Made by a program: the position numbers and the translations under genes
Shown here: positions 1 through 7,848 of the stretch, piece after piece
Position numbering within the stretch: position 1 is the first letter of the stretch
Layout: every line of letters starts with the position of its first letter
The notes under the pieces: model-generated
The model's input: only the letters and a program-made list of their open reading frames with translations
Databases searched by the model: none
Told to the model about the DNA's origin: nothing
Assembly (NCBI GenBank): GCA_947625175.1
Contig: CANQNI010000019.1
Coordinates: 1-14,013 of the forward strand
Direction: 5' to 3'
Source: an uncultured Eubacteriaceae bacterium
Lineage (GTDB): Bacteria > Bacillota > Clostridia > Eubacteriales > Eubacteriaceae
Length of the DNA stretch: 14,013 bases

Positions 1-714
1 TCCTGTAGTAATTTGATCAGGAATAACGGAATAGTCGCAACCGTGTAATTTGGAAACACCATTGATAACAATAGTATCTGTTCCGGCTCCTTTTATATTT
101 GCTCCCATTAAATTTAAAAAGTTCGCTACATCAACAACATGCGGTTCTTTTGCTGCATTATGTATAACTGTTCTTCCTTCTGCCAGTACAGCCGCTAACA
201 TAATATTAATAGTTGCTCCCACTGTAATAACATCCAGATTTATAGTATCTCCTTTTAAATGGTCGCAATCTAAAAAAACCAGACCGTTTCTGTCCGAAAC
301 CTTAGCACCTAAACTTCTAAATCCTTTTAAATGTTGGTCAATTGGTCTTAAACCAATTGTACAACCTCCCGGCATCGGAACGATTGCTTTTTTAAATCTT
401 CCTAAAAATGCTCCTAGCAAATAATAGGAGGCCCTCATCTCACTACACTCGTAAACTAATTCGCTTAAGTCATATTCGTTAACGCCTGTAGTGTCAATTT
501 CTAGAATATCACCCTCGAAATTAATTTTGGCACCTATTTTTTCTAATATGTTAAGAAATTTCTCTACATCATTAATATGAGGAACATTTTCTATTCTAAA
601 CTTATCCTGACAAAGTAAAACCCCGGCTAAAATACCTAATACAGCATTCTTAGCACCAGTAATTGCTACTTCGCCTGAGAGTTTGTTACCACCCTCAATC
701 TTATAAGTCTCCAT
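1..714 (-). CDS. murA: UDP-N-acetylglucosamine 1-carboxyvinyltransferase, 5' part (C-terminus outside the window)
   Basis: MurA transfers enolpyruvate from phosphoenolpyruvate to UDP-GlcNAc, the first committed step of peptidoglycan synthesis, in the cytoplasm. The minus-strand frame opens at the ATG at 714-712 with METYKIEGGNKLSGEV, followed by GAKNA, the typical MurA N-terminus with the substrate-binding Lys-Asn pair. The active-site loop reads PGGCTIGLRPID. Its Cys, residue 118 here, corresponds to E. coli Cys115, the fosfomycin target, so the enzyme should be fosfomycin-sensitive. GAGTDTIVINGV and LHGCDYSVIPD near the window edge are also family-typical. The frame is open for 238 codons up to position 1; the family is about 420 residues, so the rest lies outside. 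GGAG at 723-720 sits 5 nt before the ATG and supports the start. The gene is divergent from the DnaD-domain gene. Many Bacillota have two murA paralogues, and I cannot tell which this is. Confidence 0.96.
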   Translation of the reverse strand, partial: METYKIEGGNKLSGEVAITGAKNAVLGILAGVLLCQDKFRIENVPHINDVEKFLNILEKIGAKINFEGDILEIDTTGVNEYDLSELVYECSEMRASYYLLGAFLGRFKKAIVPMPGGCTIGLRPIDQHLKGFRSLGAKVSDRNGLVFLDCDHLKGDTINLDVITVGATINIMLAAVLAEGRTVIHNAAKEPHVVDVANFLNLMGANIKGAGTDTIVINGVSKLHGCDYSVIPDQITTG

Positions 715-760
715 AAAAACTCCATATCGATAAAACAAGGTTTTAGCATAGTTGAATTTA

Positions 761-766
761 ATTATA
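761..766 (-). promoter_or_regulatory. Possible -10 element for murA
   Basis: The minus strand reads TATAAT here, about 47 nt before the murA ATG. No good -35 is seen at 16-18 nt; the best is TACAAA at 18 nt. The placement relative to the gene is the main support. Confidence 0.35.
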
Positions 767-921
767 ATCAAACGGATTATTATTTTTGTATCGAAATTGT
801 ATCTTTTAAAAATGCAATTTAATGAAAAAATAATAATTCAACGAATAAACGGTATTAAAGCGATTTTTAATTAATTAATAGGTTAATAATTTATAATTTG
901 AAAAATAGATATTGTTTTCAA

Positions 922-949
922 TTGTAACCTTCCCCCTGAATGTTATAAA
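922..949 (+). promoter_or_regulatory. Putative sigma-A promoter for the dnaD/dnaC-like/CAP operon
   Basis: TTGTAA (922-927), a 16-nt spacer and TATAAA (944-949), with TG one base before the -10 (extended -10). The 5' leader would be about 80 nt. A TATAAT at 1011-1016 is closer to the gene, but transcription from it would start inside the Shine-Dalgarno site, so I prefer this one. Confidence 0.5.
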
Positions 950-1036
950 ATAATACAACACACCTTAAAAGTGAGAACGTTAAAACAGTAGAAATTATAG
1001 CTTAACATGATATAATTAGGAAAGGTTACTAACGCT

Positions 1037-2050
1037 TTGAATAGAATAACTTATAGATCAGCATCTGATAACTTTTCAACTACAATTGTCGAAAATATTT
1101 TTATAAATAAATTTATGCCTAGTGCTGATGGTGATTATGTAAAAGTTTATTTATATGGACTTAAAAATTCTCAAAATCCTACTAGCAATCCTTTAAGTGC
1201 TCAAGACTTGGCACGTTTATTCAGAATAGATGAAGCAAAAGTAAAACAGGCTTATCTTTATTGGAGTGAAAAAGGAATTATTGAGATTCAGGGAGTTAGC
1301 GATGATTTAACTATCATCTTTCTTGATATTTCTGAAAAGTTTTCTCAAGATTATGAAGTTAAAACTAATCCAAATGTTTTCCCGGCTCAATATAAAAACG
1401 ATTTGAGATATCGCAATCTAATTACTAAAGCTGAAGAAATGTTAGGCGGACAGATTTTACCAATTAACTTTATTAAATCTGTTAATACATGGATTGATCA
1501 ATATTCTTTTAATTACGAATGTGTTTGTTATCTGTTGGAATATTGTTTAACTACCATGGATCTCGACAATTATAATACTATCAACGGAAAAATGAATTAT
1601 ATCAATAAGGTTGCTGATAACTGGTATTCTAATGGAGTTCAATCAATTCAGGATGCGATTTATTATACTAATGAATACGTAGCTCATAATAAACTTCTGT
1701 ATACCGTCTTACGGGAACTTGGATTAAAGCGTGCTCCACTTCGTTATGAACGTGATTTAATGGAGAAATGGACCAAAGAATTTAATTTTGACTCAGCCAT
1801 GATTATGGAAGGGGTTAAACGAACTACTGTTCCTAATTTAAATTATTTAGATAAAATCTTAACTAACTGGAATATTAAAAATTATAGAACTGTAAGTGAT
1901 ATTCAAAATGAAACTAAACAGTTTAAAACAAAGAATAGAAATATCAGTTTAAATAATGAATTTCCAGTTAACCAGGAAAAAATCGAAGCTGCTAAAGAAA
2001 TTGAAAGTAACTTCTTTAAAACATTTAAAAGAAAGAATGCTCTGAAATAA
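1037..2050 (+). CDS. DnaD-domain replication initiation protein
   Basis: DnaD-family proteins take part in primosome assembly and in remodelling DNA at origin and restart in Bacillota. The 337-residue product has an N-terminal region (about 1-100) that fits a winged-helix fold (VYLYGLK, then SAQDLARLFRIDEAKVKQAY). Two tandem DnaB_2/DDBH2 domains follow, at about 128-211 and 219-289. Each carries the aromatic signature YxxKxxxxW: YINKVADNW near 188 and YLDKILTNW near 270. The tail is basic and Asn/Lys-rich. Two DDBH2 domains resemble the single DnaD/DnaB-like protein of many Clostridia rather than B. subtilis DnaD, which has one. The start is TTG at 1037, with AGGAAAGG at 1018-1025 as Shine-Dalgarno. 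The loader-like ATPase gene begins 6 nt downstream, so the two are likely co-transcribed and their products may act together. Confidence 0.88.
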   Translation: MNRITYRSASDNFSTTIVENIFINKFMPSADGDYVKVYLYGLKNSQNPTSNPLSAQDLARLFRIDEAKVKQAYLYWSEKGIIEIQGVSDDLTIIFLDISEKFSQDYEVKTNPNVFPAQYKNDLRYRNLITKAEEMLGGQILPINFIKSVNTWIDQYSFNYECVCYLLEYCLTTMDLDNYNTINGKMNYINKVADNWYSNGVQSIQDAIYYTNEYVAHNKLLYTVLRELGLKRAPLRYERDLMEKWTKEFNFDSAMIMEGVKRTTVPNLNYLDKILTNWNIKNYRTVSDIQNETKQFKTKNRNISLNNEFPVNQEKIEAAKEIESNFFKTFKRKNALK

Positions 2051-2056
2051 CTCTTA

Positions 2057-3025
2057 ATGAATAAATTAAATATTTCAGAAATAATACAGGAAAGACAAAA
2101 GAAAAATAAAAATATTCAGTCTGAACGAATAGAAAATTTATTGAATTGTAGTCCTGAGTATTCTCAATTAATACAACAACGAAACCGATTGATGGGTCAA
2201 ATTGGGATAGCTAAATTAACCAATCAGTTAGGTGATATAAATAAGAAAAAACAGGAAGTTGCCTTACTGGATAAAAAAGAAAAAGAAATACTAGCCCAAA
2301 ATAATCTACCATTAGATTATCTAGATGAAATTTATGATTGTCCTATCTGTAAAGATATGGGTTATCTCGAAGATGGTAAAGTTTGTTCTTGTATTAAAAA
2401 ACTAATAAGACAAAATAAATATTCTAACTATGATTTAAGTGAAAGTTTTAAGAATTCGACGTTTGAAAACTTTAATTTAGAATTGTTTTCAAAAGAACCT
2501 TATAAAGAGACTGGTATCTCTCCTTATGAAGCAATGATCGAAATGCTTAATATCGCTCATAATTTTTGCAAGAAGTTTCCTCAAGAGCAAACTTCTTATT
2601 ATATTCAGGGTGATGTTGGAGTTGGAAAGACTTATTATGTTAGTTGTATTGTTAATGAACTAATTAATAAAGACATTGATATTATTTATATTTCAGCACC
2701 AAACTTACTTAATTATCTTTACGATGATATTAAACATCAAAACGATTTAGCTAGTAGTCATAAAGAAGAATTTAAGAATATTGAATTACTGGTTATAGAT
2801 GACTTGGGAACTGAAAATTCAAACAATTTTAGTGCTTCGTCCTTATCTGAAATAATTGATTATCGGATTATTAATAATAAATGTACTTTAATAACATCTA
2901 ATTATAGTCCGAGTACCATGATGCAAAATCATGTCTATCCAGAAAGAATGGCTAGTAGAATTCTAGCCTATTTTAAAGTATTACCCTTTATTGGCTCTGA
3001 TTTAAGGGTTAAAAAAAATCGATGA
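2057..3025 (+). CDS. DnaC/DnaI-like helicase-loader AAA+ ATPase
   Basis: A 322-residue protein that probably helps load the replicative helicase, as DnaI does in B. subtilis. The N-terminal part is helical and charged. A zinc-finger-like cluster follows (CPIC at 95-98, CSC at 110-112), as in the DnaI N-terminal domain. The C-terminal AAA+ domain shows Walker A GDVGVGKT (185-192), Walker B LVIDD (245-249), a sensor-like LITSN (278-282), and PERMASR with Arg297 and Arg301 in the usual arginine-finger region. Length fits the DnaC/DnaI/IstB-like group. IstB is unlikely because there is no transposase next door and a DnaD-domain gene lies 6 nt upstream. The ATG at 2057 has no strong Shine-Dalgarno, suggesting translational coupling to the upstream gene. 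I leave the symbol blank because dnaC and dnaI naming differs between lineages. Confidence 0.88.
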   Translation: MNKLNISEIIQERQKKNKNIQSERIENLLNCSPEYSQLIQQRNRLMGQIGIAKLTNQLGDINKKKQEVALLDKKEKEILAQNNLPLDYLDEIYDCPICKDMGYLEDGKVCSCIKKLIRQNKYSNYDLSESFKNSTFENFNLELFSKEPYKETGISPYEAMIEMLNIAHNFCKKFPQEQTSYYIQGDVGVGKTYYVSCIVNELINKDIDIIYISAPNLLNYLYDDIKHQNDLASSHKEEFKNIELLVIDDLGTENSNNFSASSLSEIIDYRIINNKCTLITSNYSPSTMMQNHVYPERMASRILAYFKVLPFIGSDLRVKKNR

Positions 3026-3046
3026 TTAACTTTGGAGGAAAATAGA

Positions 3047-4597
3047 TTGAAAAAATTATCATTGGTTTTATTTATAGTTTTACTTTTAACAAATAATCTT
3101 GTTTTTGCTGCAGGTAATTCATTTATTCTACGTAAGAGCGATAATCTTCCTCAGGATGAATTAAATTTAATAACAGCTCAAACAGATGAAGTTATAAATA
3201 AGCAAAATGCTGGAGCCTTAGATCCTTTTGATAATACACAACCTCAGGTATTTACAGTTTATGGATGGTTTAATCCTTTAGATAATGGAAGTGAAACTTC
3301 AACAAATGCCATTATTACCGGTGGAGAAACCCGTGCTATGATTGGAAATCCTAACTCAGGGAATACACTCGAAACAATTAAGATGTTTTCCAAAAATAAA
3401 AATCTAGCACTCAAATATTCAGTTCAACTTGAAGGTGAAAACTGGCAGGGCGAACAGACCGGTCTTTATGACTTAGCTCAAGGCGCTGGTAATATGAATG
3501 AGACTTCCAAAAAAATCGTTAATTTAAAAATTAAATTAGCGGGAATTCTATCAGGATATTATGATATTTATTATCGTGTTCACCTTAAAGGAAAGGGTTG
3601 GTCTTCTTGGGCTAACAATAATAATACAGTAGTTCCAGAAGATTCTGTAGATACTTTTGAAAGTTTAGATATTAGAATTCTTCCAAAAGGAAGTAAAGTA
3701 CCTCCAGATAATGTTGATAGTCAGGAAGTTCCGTTATTATTAGCAACCTCACATATTGCCAACTTAGGAACTTCTAAAACCACAATTGGAAAAAACATTT
3801 TAATTGGTCAGGAAAATTCAAATCAGGGAGTTGAAGGTATCACTTTAACCACTAATAATCCTGATTTAACTGTTTCTTATAAAAGTTTTATAAAAAATAT
3901 TGGATGGCAGGAAAGTAAAAGCAATAATGCTTTTAGTGGAACTCAAGGCGCAGGAACTCCTATTGAAGCTATTAAACTTAAATTAGAAGGTCCTCAAGCT
4001 TCTAACTATGATATTTATTATAGAACTTACACTCAAGGTTATGGTTGGTTTGATTGGGCTAATAATGATCAAATCTCGGGTACTATTAATCAGGATCTGA
4101 AAATTGAAGCTATTCAAATTAGAATTTTACCTAAAGGAAGTTTGCTTCCTGGAAATTCAGAATTCACCAGTGTTGTAGCATATTCCCGTGAAGAAGGTGA
4201 GTTCATTAGAAATCTAAACACAGCCAGACATGAAAAAGGTTTATTACCTGTAACTAGTAATCCTCAGTTAAATTTAGCTTGTCAGGCTCGTTCAAATGAA
4301 CTTAAAGCAAACTACAATCATGTTAGACCGAATCAACAGGGCTATGAAACTATCTTAAATGATATTAATTATAGACCTGATGGTTTAAAACCAGCTTCGG
4401 GTGAATGTTATACAAAAGCTAACGACATCACAACAGCAATGAATAATTTAAGTAAAAGACAAATTTGTAAAAACTTGTTATTTACTGATTACTATAAATT
4501 CTGTTCCGTAATTACAAATTCTAATAACCCAACAGAAGAACAATTAACAACTGTACTCTTTACTGATACTCCAAGTGATTACAGTTACCTATATTAA
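3047..4597 (+). CDS. Secreted protein with ChW repeats and a C-terminal CAP (SCP-like) domain
   Basis: The product is 516 residues from the TTG at 3047, chosen because GGAGG at 3034-3038 lies 8 nt upstream and the protein then begins with a signal peptide: MKK, a hydrophobic core, and a likely cut after LVFA near residue 21. An in-frame TTG at 3032 overlaps the Shine-Dalgarno site. Residues about 68-219 and 235-368 hold two pairs of ChW-like repeats, with units such as YRVHLKGKGWSSWAN and YRTYTQGYGWFDWAN, each pair ending in IRILPKGS. ChW repeats are known from secreted clostridial proteins and are presumed to bind surfaces or polysaccharide. Residues about 383-510 resemble a CAP domain (NLNTARHEKGLLPV, then NHVRPNQQG and SGE). 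It contains several Cys, unusual for a secreted Bacillota protein. No sortase motif or membrane anchor is seen. Role unknown; it is likely extracellular and in the operon of the two replication genes. Confidence 0.82.
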   Translation: MKKLSLVLFIVLLLTNNLVFAAGNSFILRKSDNLPQDELNLITAQTDEVINKQNAGALDPFDNTQPQVFTVYGWFNPLDNGSETSTNAIITGGETRAMIGNPNSGNTLETIKMFSKNKNLALKYSVQLEGENWQGEQTGLYDLAQGAGNMNETSKKIVNLKIKLAGILSGYYDIYYRVHLKGKGWSSWANNNNTVVPEDSVDTFESLDIRILPKGSKVPPDNVDSQEVPLLLATSHIANLGTSKTTIGKNILIGQENSNQGVEGITLTTNNPDLTVSYKSFIKNIGWQESKSNNAFSGTQGAGTPIEAIKLKLEGPQASNYDIYYRTYTQGYGWFDWANNDQISGTINQDLKIEAIQIRILPKGSLLPGNSEFTSVVAYSREEGEFIRNLNTARHEKGLLPVTSNPQLNLACQARSNELKANYNHVRPNQQGYETILNDINYRPDGLKPASGECYTKANDITTAMNNLSKRQICKNLLFTDYYKFCSVITNSNNPTEEQLTTVLFTDTPSDYSYLY

Positions 4598-4601
4598 AAT
4601 T

Positions 4602-4633
4602 AAGCGAACCGTTGAGGTTCGCTTTTATATTTT
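4602..4633. terminator. Bidirectional intrinsic terminator between convergent genes
   Basis: AAGCGAACC (4602-4610), loop GTTGA, GGTTCGCTT (4616-4624): a perfect 9-bp stem. T-rich sequence follows on the plus strand (TTATATTTT). On the minus strand the hairpin is followed by AATTTTAATA. It lies between the stops of the CAP gene and the HD gene. Confidence 0.85.
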
Positions 4634-5209
4634 CTCTAATTCTTCATTAATGTTATCTTCCGTAGTTTTCATATGCTCTAAAGTTGAGGATAACAAATTA
4701 TTTAAGTCCCAATCTAATAGTTCAGCTCCATTTTTTATAATTTCTCTATCACATCCAGCAGCAAAATTTAAAGATTTAAACTTTTTCTTTAAGCTTTTTA
4801 ATTTCATATCCTTTGTGCTTTTACTAGGACGAATTAAAGCACAAGCATTAATAAGACCTGTAAGTTCATCACAGGCATAAAGAACTTTTTCCATTTCATG
4901 TTCTGGTTTTACTTCAGAACAAATACCATATCCATGTGAACAAACAGAATTAATAAACTCGTTGGACGCGTTAATTTCCTTTAATATATCCACAGCTTTT
5001 TGACAATGCTGATCAGGATATTTTTCAAAATCAACATCATGCAAAAGGCCAACTAATCCCCAGTAATCTCTATCTTCTGAATATCCAAGTTCATCAGCAA
5101 ATTCTTTCATAACAGCTTCTACTGTTAAAGCATGTCTTATATGAAATGGTTCTTGATTATATTTTTTTAATAAATCTAATGCCTGATTACGATTAAAAGT
5201 TAATTCCAT
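4625..5209 (-). CDS. HD-domain hydrolase, specificity unknown
   Basis: A 194-residue cytoplasmic protein of the HD superfamily (metal-dependent phosphohydrolases). The metal-site pattern is complete: His26 in RHALTVEAVM, His57-Asp58 in GLLHDVDF, His92 in CSHGYG and Asp114 in YACDELTGLI. It matches a common uncharacterised family of about 190 residues seen across anaerobic Bacillota. The substrate (nucleotide, cyclic nucleotide or other) cannot be read from sequence. The ATG at 5209 lies inside the end of the upstream methyltransferase gene, a 17-nt overlap, with AAGGA just before it, so translation is probably coupled. It ends directly at the bidirectional terminator. Confidence 0.85.
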   Translation of the reverse strand: MELTFNRNQALDLLKKYNQEPFHIRHALTVEAVMKEFADELGYSEDRDYWGLVGLLHDVDFEKYPDQHCQKAVDILKEINASNEFINSVCSHGYGICSEVKPEHEMEKVLYACDELTGLINACALIRPSKSTKDMKLKSLKKKFKSLNFAAGCDREIIKNGAELLDWDLNNLLSSTLEHMKTTEDNINEELEKI

Positions 5210-6002
5210 CTTTTCCTTCTTTCATTGTTTCTATACGGGAAATTCCTTCGTATATTTTGTTTATTTCCTTACTAAACTTTTGGTCTTCATAAATGATTAA
5301 TGGCTTTTGAATTTTAACCCCGGGATTTCCTCTCTTGGATAATTCTATTAACACTAAAATTGCATCTTTGTTAATTGTAGAATAAATAAATCGAATTGTT
5401 TTAGGTTCAAGAGAATTTTCTTTAGCTTTAACTATTAATTCAGATATTCTTTCTGGGCGATAAATCATAACAAGTCTACCGCCTTGTTTTAAAACCCACT
5501 TAGAAAATTGAAATAAATCTTCTAGATTCAGAGTTACCTCATTTCGGGCAATCCGTTTCATTTCGTTTGGAGTAATTGTTGTTCTTTTAGATGAACCTGA
5601 TAATTTATTTGGAAAATAAGGTGGATTAGCAATAACGAGATTATAAAAATTTTGTGGAAAATCTTTATAATTTCTAATATCTTTACATTCGATTGTTATT
5701 CTTTGATTTATCTTATTAATTTCAATATTTCTTTTTGCTAGATTAACTAGTTCTTCTTGAATTTCAAAACCATTATATTGTTGAAATTGGGCTCTCTTGT
5801 TAACTAAAAGAGGAATTATTCCAGATGCACTTCCTACTTCAGCAATTTTACTTTTCTTTTTAATATATTTACTAGCAAAATCTGCTAATAATACTGCATC
5901 AATACCAAATAAGAAATAATTAGTATTTTGAATAATATAGTAATTGTCACCTAAATTGTCTAATCTTTCGTTTCTATCTAGTTTGACTTTCAAAATAATC
6001 AC
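5193..6002 (-). CDS. TrmN6-like tRNA1(Val) (adenine37-N6)-methyltransferase family protein
   Basis: A class I SAM-dependent methyltransferase of the TrmN6/YabB group, predicted to methylate an exocyclic amino group of adenine in tRNA or other RNA. The conserved N-terminus reads NERLDNLG, then YYIIQNTNYFLFGIDAVLLADF. SAM motif I is IAEVGSASGIIPLLV (residues 53-67), where the family more often has DLGTGTG, so Ser replaces the usual Thr/Gly positions. NPPY at 126-129 is the N6-adenine catalytic motif. Length of about 250-270 fits. The start is uncertain: GTG at 6002, or TTG at 5993, which gives MKVKLDRNERLD; neither has a clear Shine-Dalgarno. The gene forms a two-gene unit with the HD gene and is divergent from the acidic membrane protein gene. 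Confidence 0.83.
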   Translation of the reverse strand: MIILKVKLDRNERLDNLGDNYYIIQNTNYFLFGIDAVLLADFASKYIKKKSKIAEVGSASGIIPLLVNKRAQFQQYNGFEIQEELVNLAKRNIEINKINQRITIECKDIRNYKDFPQNFYNLVIANPPYFPNKLSGSSKRTTITPNEMKRIARNEVTLNLEDLFQFSKWVLKQGGRLVMIYRPERISELIVKAKENSLEPKTIRFIYSTINKDAILVLIELSKRGNPGVKIQKPLIIYEDQKFSKEINKIYEGISRIETMKEGKDGINF

Positions 6003-6021
6003 TTAAATCAGAATTTATTCG

Positions 6022-6027
6022 ATTATA
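6022..6027 (-). promoter_or_regulatory. Possible -10 element for the methyltransferase/HD genes
   Basis: TATAAT on the minus strand, 20 nt before the GTG start. No convincing -35 is visible at 16-18 nt. The leader would be only about 13-22 nt. Confidence 0.35.
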
Positions 6028-6079
6028 TTAAAACATTACCAAGATTGATTTTAAAGATTAATTTCAGTTTGTTTTTGTA

Positions 6080-6088
6080 TGTTATAAT
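6080..6088 (+). promoter_or_regulatory. Putative extended -10 promoter for the acidic membrane protein gene
   Basis: TGT followed by TATAAT (6083-6088) is an extended -10 element. The -35 region is poor. Transcription would start near 6095, giving a leader of about 17-26 nt. Confidence 0.45.
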
Positions 6089-6111
6089 TTGTTATTAAGT
6101 CAAAAGAAGCT

Positions 6112-7809
6112 ATGGAAAAAATGAATACCCAAAATTCAAGTGATCCTCATCCGCTTTACTTAAAAGATTATTCTAAATTAGAAATAATTTTTAATGCTGC
6201 GGTTGAAAAAATGAATCAAAAAAAGATAGTCTATTATGCTTCTGATCGAATATTTTCTGAGGATAGTCGAAAACAGATTTTAAAGAATAGTTTTAAATCT
6301 TTTGCATGTGCTATTCCTTTATCTGCGGAGGATATTCAGACAGAAATTATAGATTTAGAGAAAAATAAAAAATTACTTCCAATTTCTCAAACCATTTTAA
6401 ATAATGAAGCCAGCCTTTATTCATTACTTGAAATAGTAGGAGAGAAACAAAAAGAAGAAAATAAGACTACTGAATTTAAAACAGAAGTAGTAGAAGCAAA
6501 AGAAGAAAACTTAATAATAGACTCTGAGGAAACTAAGGAAAAAACTCAACCTATTTTACAAGAAACTGAACAAGTTGAAAGTAATAGTGAAGTAGTTATT
6601 AGTAAAACTGCTCAGGAAAAACTAGAGCGCTATTATTTACTTAAAGAACAAACACTTAATTCTTTAGAAGAGCAAAAAAAGAACACTCAAGAATCACTTC
6701 TTGAAAATGTTGAAGAAGCTGATGATTTACTTATCAATAATAAGGAGTTTCAATCAACCTTAGATCAAGAAGAATTAGATGAAATTTTGTCAGAAATTTC
6801 AGCTGAAGAAATAATTGAAGATCTTGATGATACTACTATTAAAATTACAGAAGCAGAACCTGTTGAAGAAAAAATTTTAGAAGTTTCCAAAGAGACTGAG
6901 TCTTTAGAATCAAAAGAAAGTAATAGTCAGGATTTATATCAACAATTACTTGAATTATCTTATCAACCTCAAACTGAAAATAAAGATGAGATTTCTAGTT
7001 TAATAGCTTCAATTCAAGAAGACGATAGCTATTTAATGCCTTCAAATAAAGCTGAAAATTCTGACTCAGAGAAAAATACACAATTTTCGGAATATACTGA
7101 TTCAGAATATTTGATTCGAGATTATCTAAACTCAGAAAATAATTTTAAAGATAATGAAGAATTAAATTCTTATAAAACAGAGTCTTCGAGTCAATCACTT
7201 GAAGAGAATGAAGTCGAACCTTCTGATGAAGTTCTGACTAATCAGTTTAAAACTCCAATTAATAGCTTTGATTCATTAACAAAAGAAATATCAGAAAATA
7301 ATTTTGTTGAGAAAAAAACTAATCTATTATTTGGAGAATCCAGTGATGAGTCAGATAAAGTAACTTTATCTAAAAGAATTAAACAAACGCATAAGGATTT
7401 AGTAACTAGTAGATTAACTTTTCTTATTTCATTACTCTTAACTGGCTGTTATATTTTCTTAATGTTTAGAAGCTTTCAGGGTTTTGATTATATTGCTTTA
7501 GTCTTAACACTAGTAGGAATTTTTTTAGCCTGGGATTTAAAGGCAAAGCCTTTAACTATAGTAACCATTGGAATGTTAGTAGTTTTAGTCGGTTGTGTTA
7601 TTTATCAAAGTATTAATACTGGAACATTTATTGATGTCACTCACCTTGTATGGTTTTTATTAGTTCCACTCAATATCAGTTCTTCCTATTTATTTATGAA
7701 CAATAGAAAAGAATATATTGCTCTTTTAAACATTAATAAAGAAAAAGATCACTCGACTGAAACTCAAGATAATCAAAAGAAAAATGAATCTATTTTTTAT
7801 TCGGAATAA
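6112..7809 (+). CDS. Unrecognised acidic protein with four C-terminal membrane segments
   Basis: I do not recognise a family. The 565-residue protein has three parts. Residues about 1-95 look globular and less acidic (DPHPLYLKDYSKLEIIF and YYASDRIFSEDSR). Residues about 95-415 are low-complexity, very rich in Glu, Ser, Asn and Gln, probably largely disordered with coiled-coil-like stretches. Residues about 434-527 hold four hydrophobic segments: LTFLISLLLTGCYIFLMF, YIALVLTLVGIFLAW, TIVTIGMLVVLVGCVIY and THLVWFLLVPLNISSSYLF. The tail is short and charged. There is no signal peptide, so the acidic part is probably cytoplasmic and the C-terminal bundle holds it to the membrane. ATG at 6112 has AGAAG only 2 nt upstream, so ATG at 6121 may be the real start. 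It is a single-gene unit with its own promoter and terminator. Confidence 0.8.
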   Translation: MEKMNTQNSSDPHPLYLKDYSKLEIIFNAAVEKMNQKKIVYYASDRIFSEDSRKQILKNSFKSFACAIPLSAEDIQTEIIDLEKNKKLLPISQTILNNEASLYSLLEIVGEKQKEENKTTEFKTEVVEAKEENLIIDSEETKEKTQPILQETEQVESNSEVVISKTAQEKLERYYLLKEQTLNSLEEQKKNTQESLLENVEEADDLLINNKEFQSTLDQEELDEILSEISAEEIIEDLDDTTIKITEAEPVEEKILEVSKETESLESKESNSQDLYQQLLELSYQPQTENKDEISSLIASIQEDDSYLMPSNKAENSDSEKNTQFSEYTDSEYLIRDYLNSENNFKDNEELNSYKTESSSQSLEENEVEPSDEVLTNQFKTPINSFDSLTKEISENNFVEKKTNLLFGESSDESDKVTLSKRIKQTHKDLVTSRLTFLISLLLTGCYIFLMFRSFQGFDYIALVLTLVGIFLAWDLKAKPLTIVTIGMLVVLVGCVIYQSINTGTFIDVTHLVWFLLVPLNISSSYLFMNNRKEYIALLNINKEKDHSTETQDNQKKNESIFYSE

Positions 7810-7814
7810 AATTA

Positions 7815-7848
7815 AAGGTGTAGAATCGACAAGATTTTACACCTTTTT
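7815..7848. terminator. Bidirectional intrinsic terminator between convergent genes
   Basis: AAGGTGTA (7815-7822) pairs with TACACCTT (7838-7845), with a G-T pair and an inner AATC/GATT stem around the loop GACAA, followed by T's on the plus strand. Read on the minus strand it is followed by TAATTTTATT. It lies between the acidic protein gene and the end of the aromatic operon. Confidence 0.85.

Larger units (their letters stand above)
715..1036. other. Divergent intergenic region between murA and the DnaD-domain gene
   Basis: This 322-bp AT-rich gap holds the putative promoters of both neighbours: minus-strand -10 near 761, plus-strand promoter near 922-949. I saw no open frame with a ribosome-binding site, no RNA gene and no strong hairpin in between. 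Confidence 0.6.

Noticed and set aside
50..424. Open frame on the plus strand opposite murA.
   Set aside because: It is the antisense shadow of the conserved murA coding sequence, with no ribosome-binding site or family resemblance.
1011..1016. TATAAT as the -10 for the DnaD-domain gene.
   Set aside because: No -35 at proper distance, and the transcript would begin within the Shine-Dalgarno sequence at 1018-1025.
4575..4880. Open frame on the plus strand overlapping the CAP gene end and opposite the HD gene.
   Set aside because: It runs through the bidirectional terminator and is antisense to the conserved HD-domain gene.
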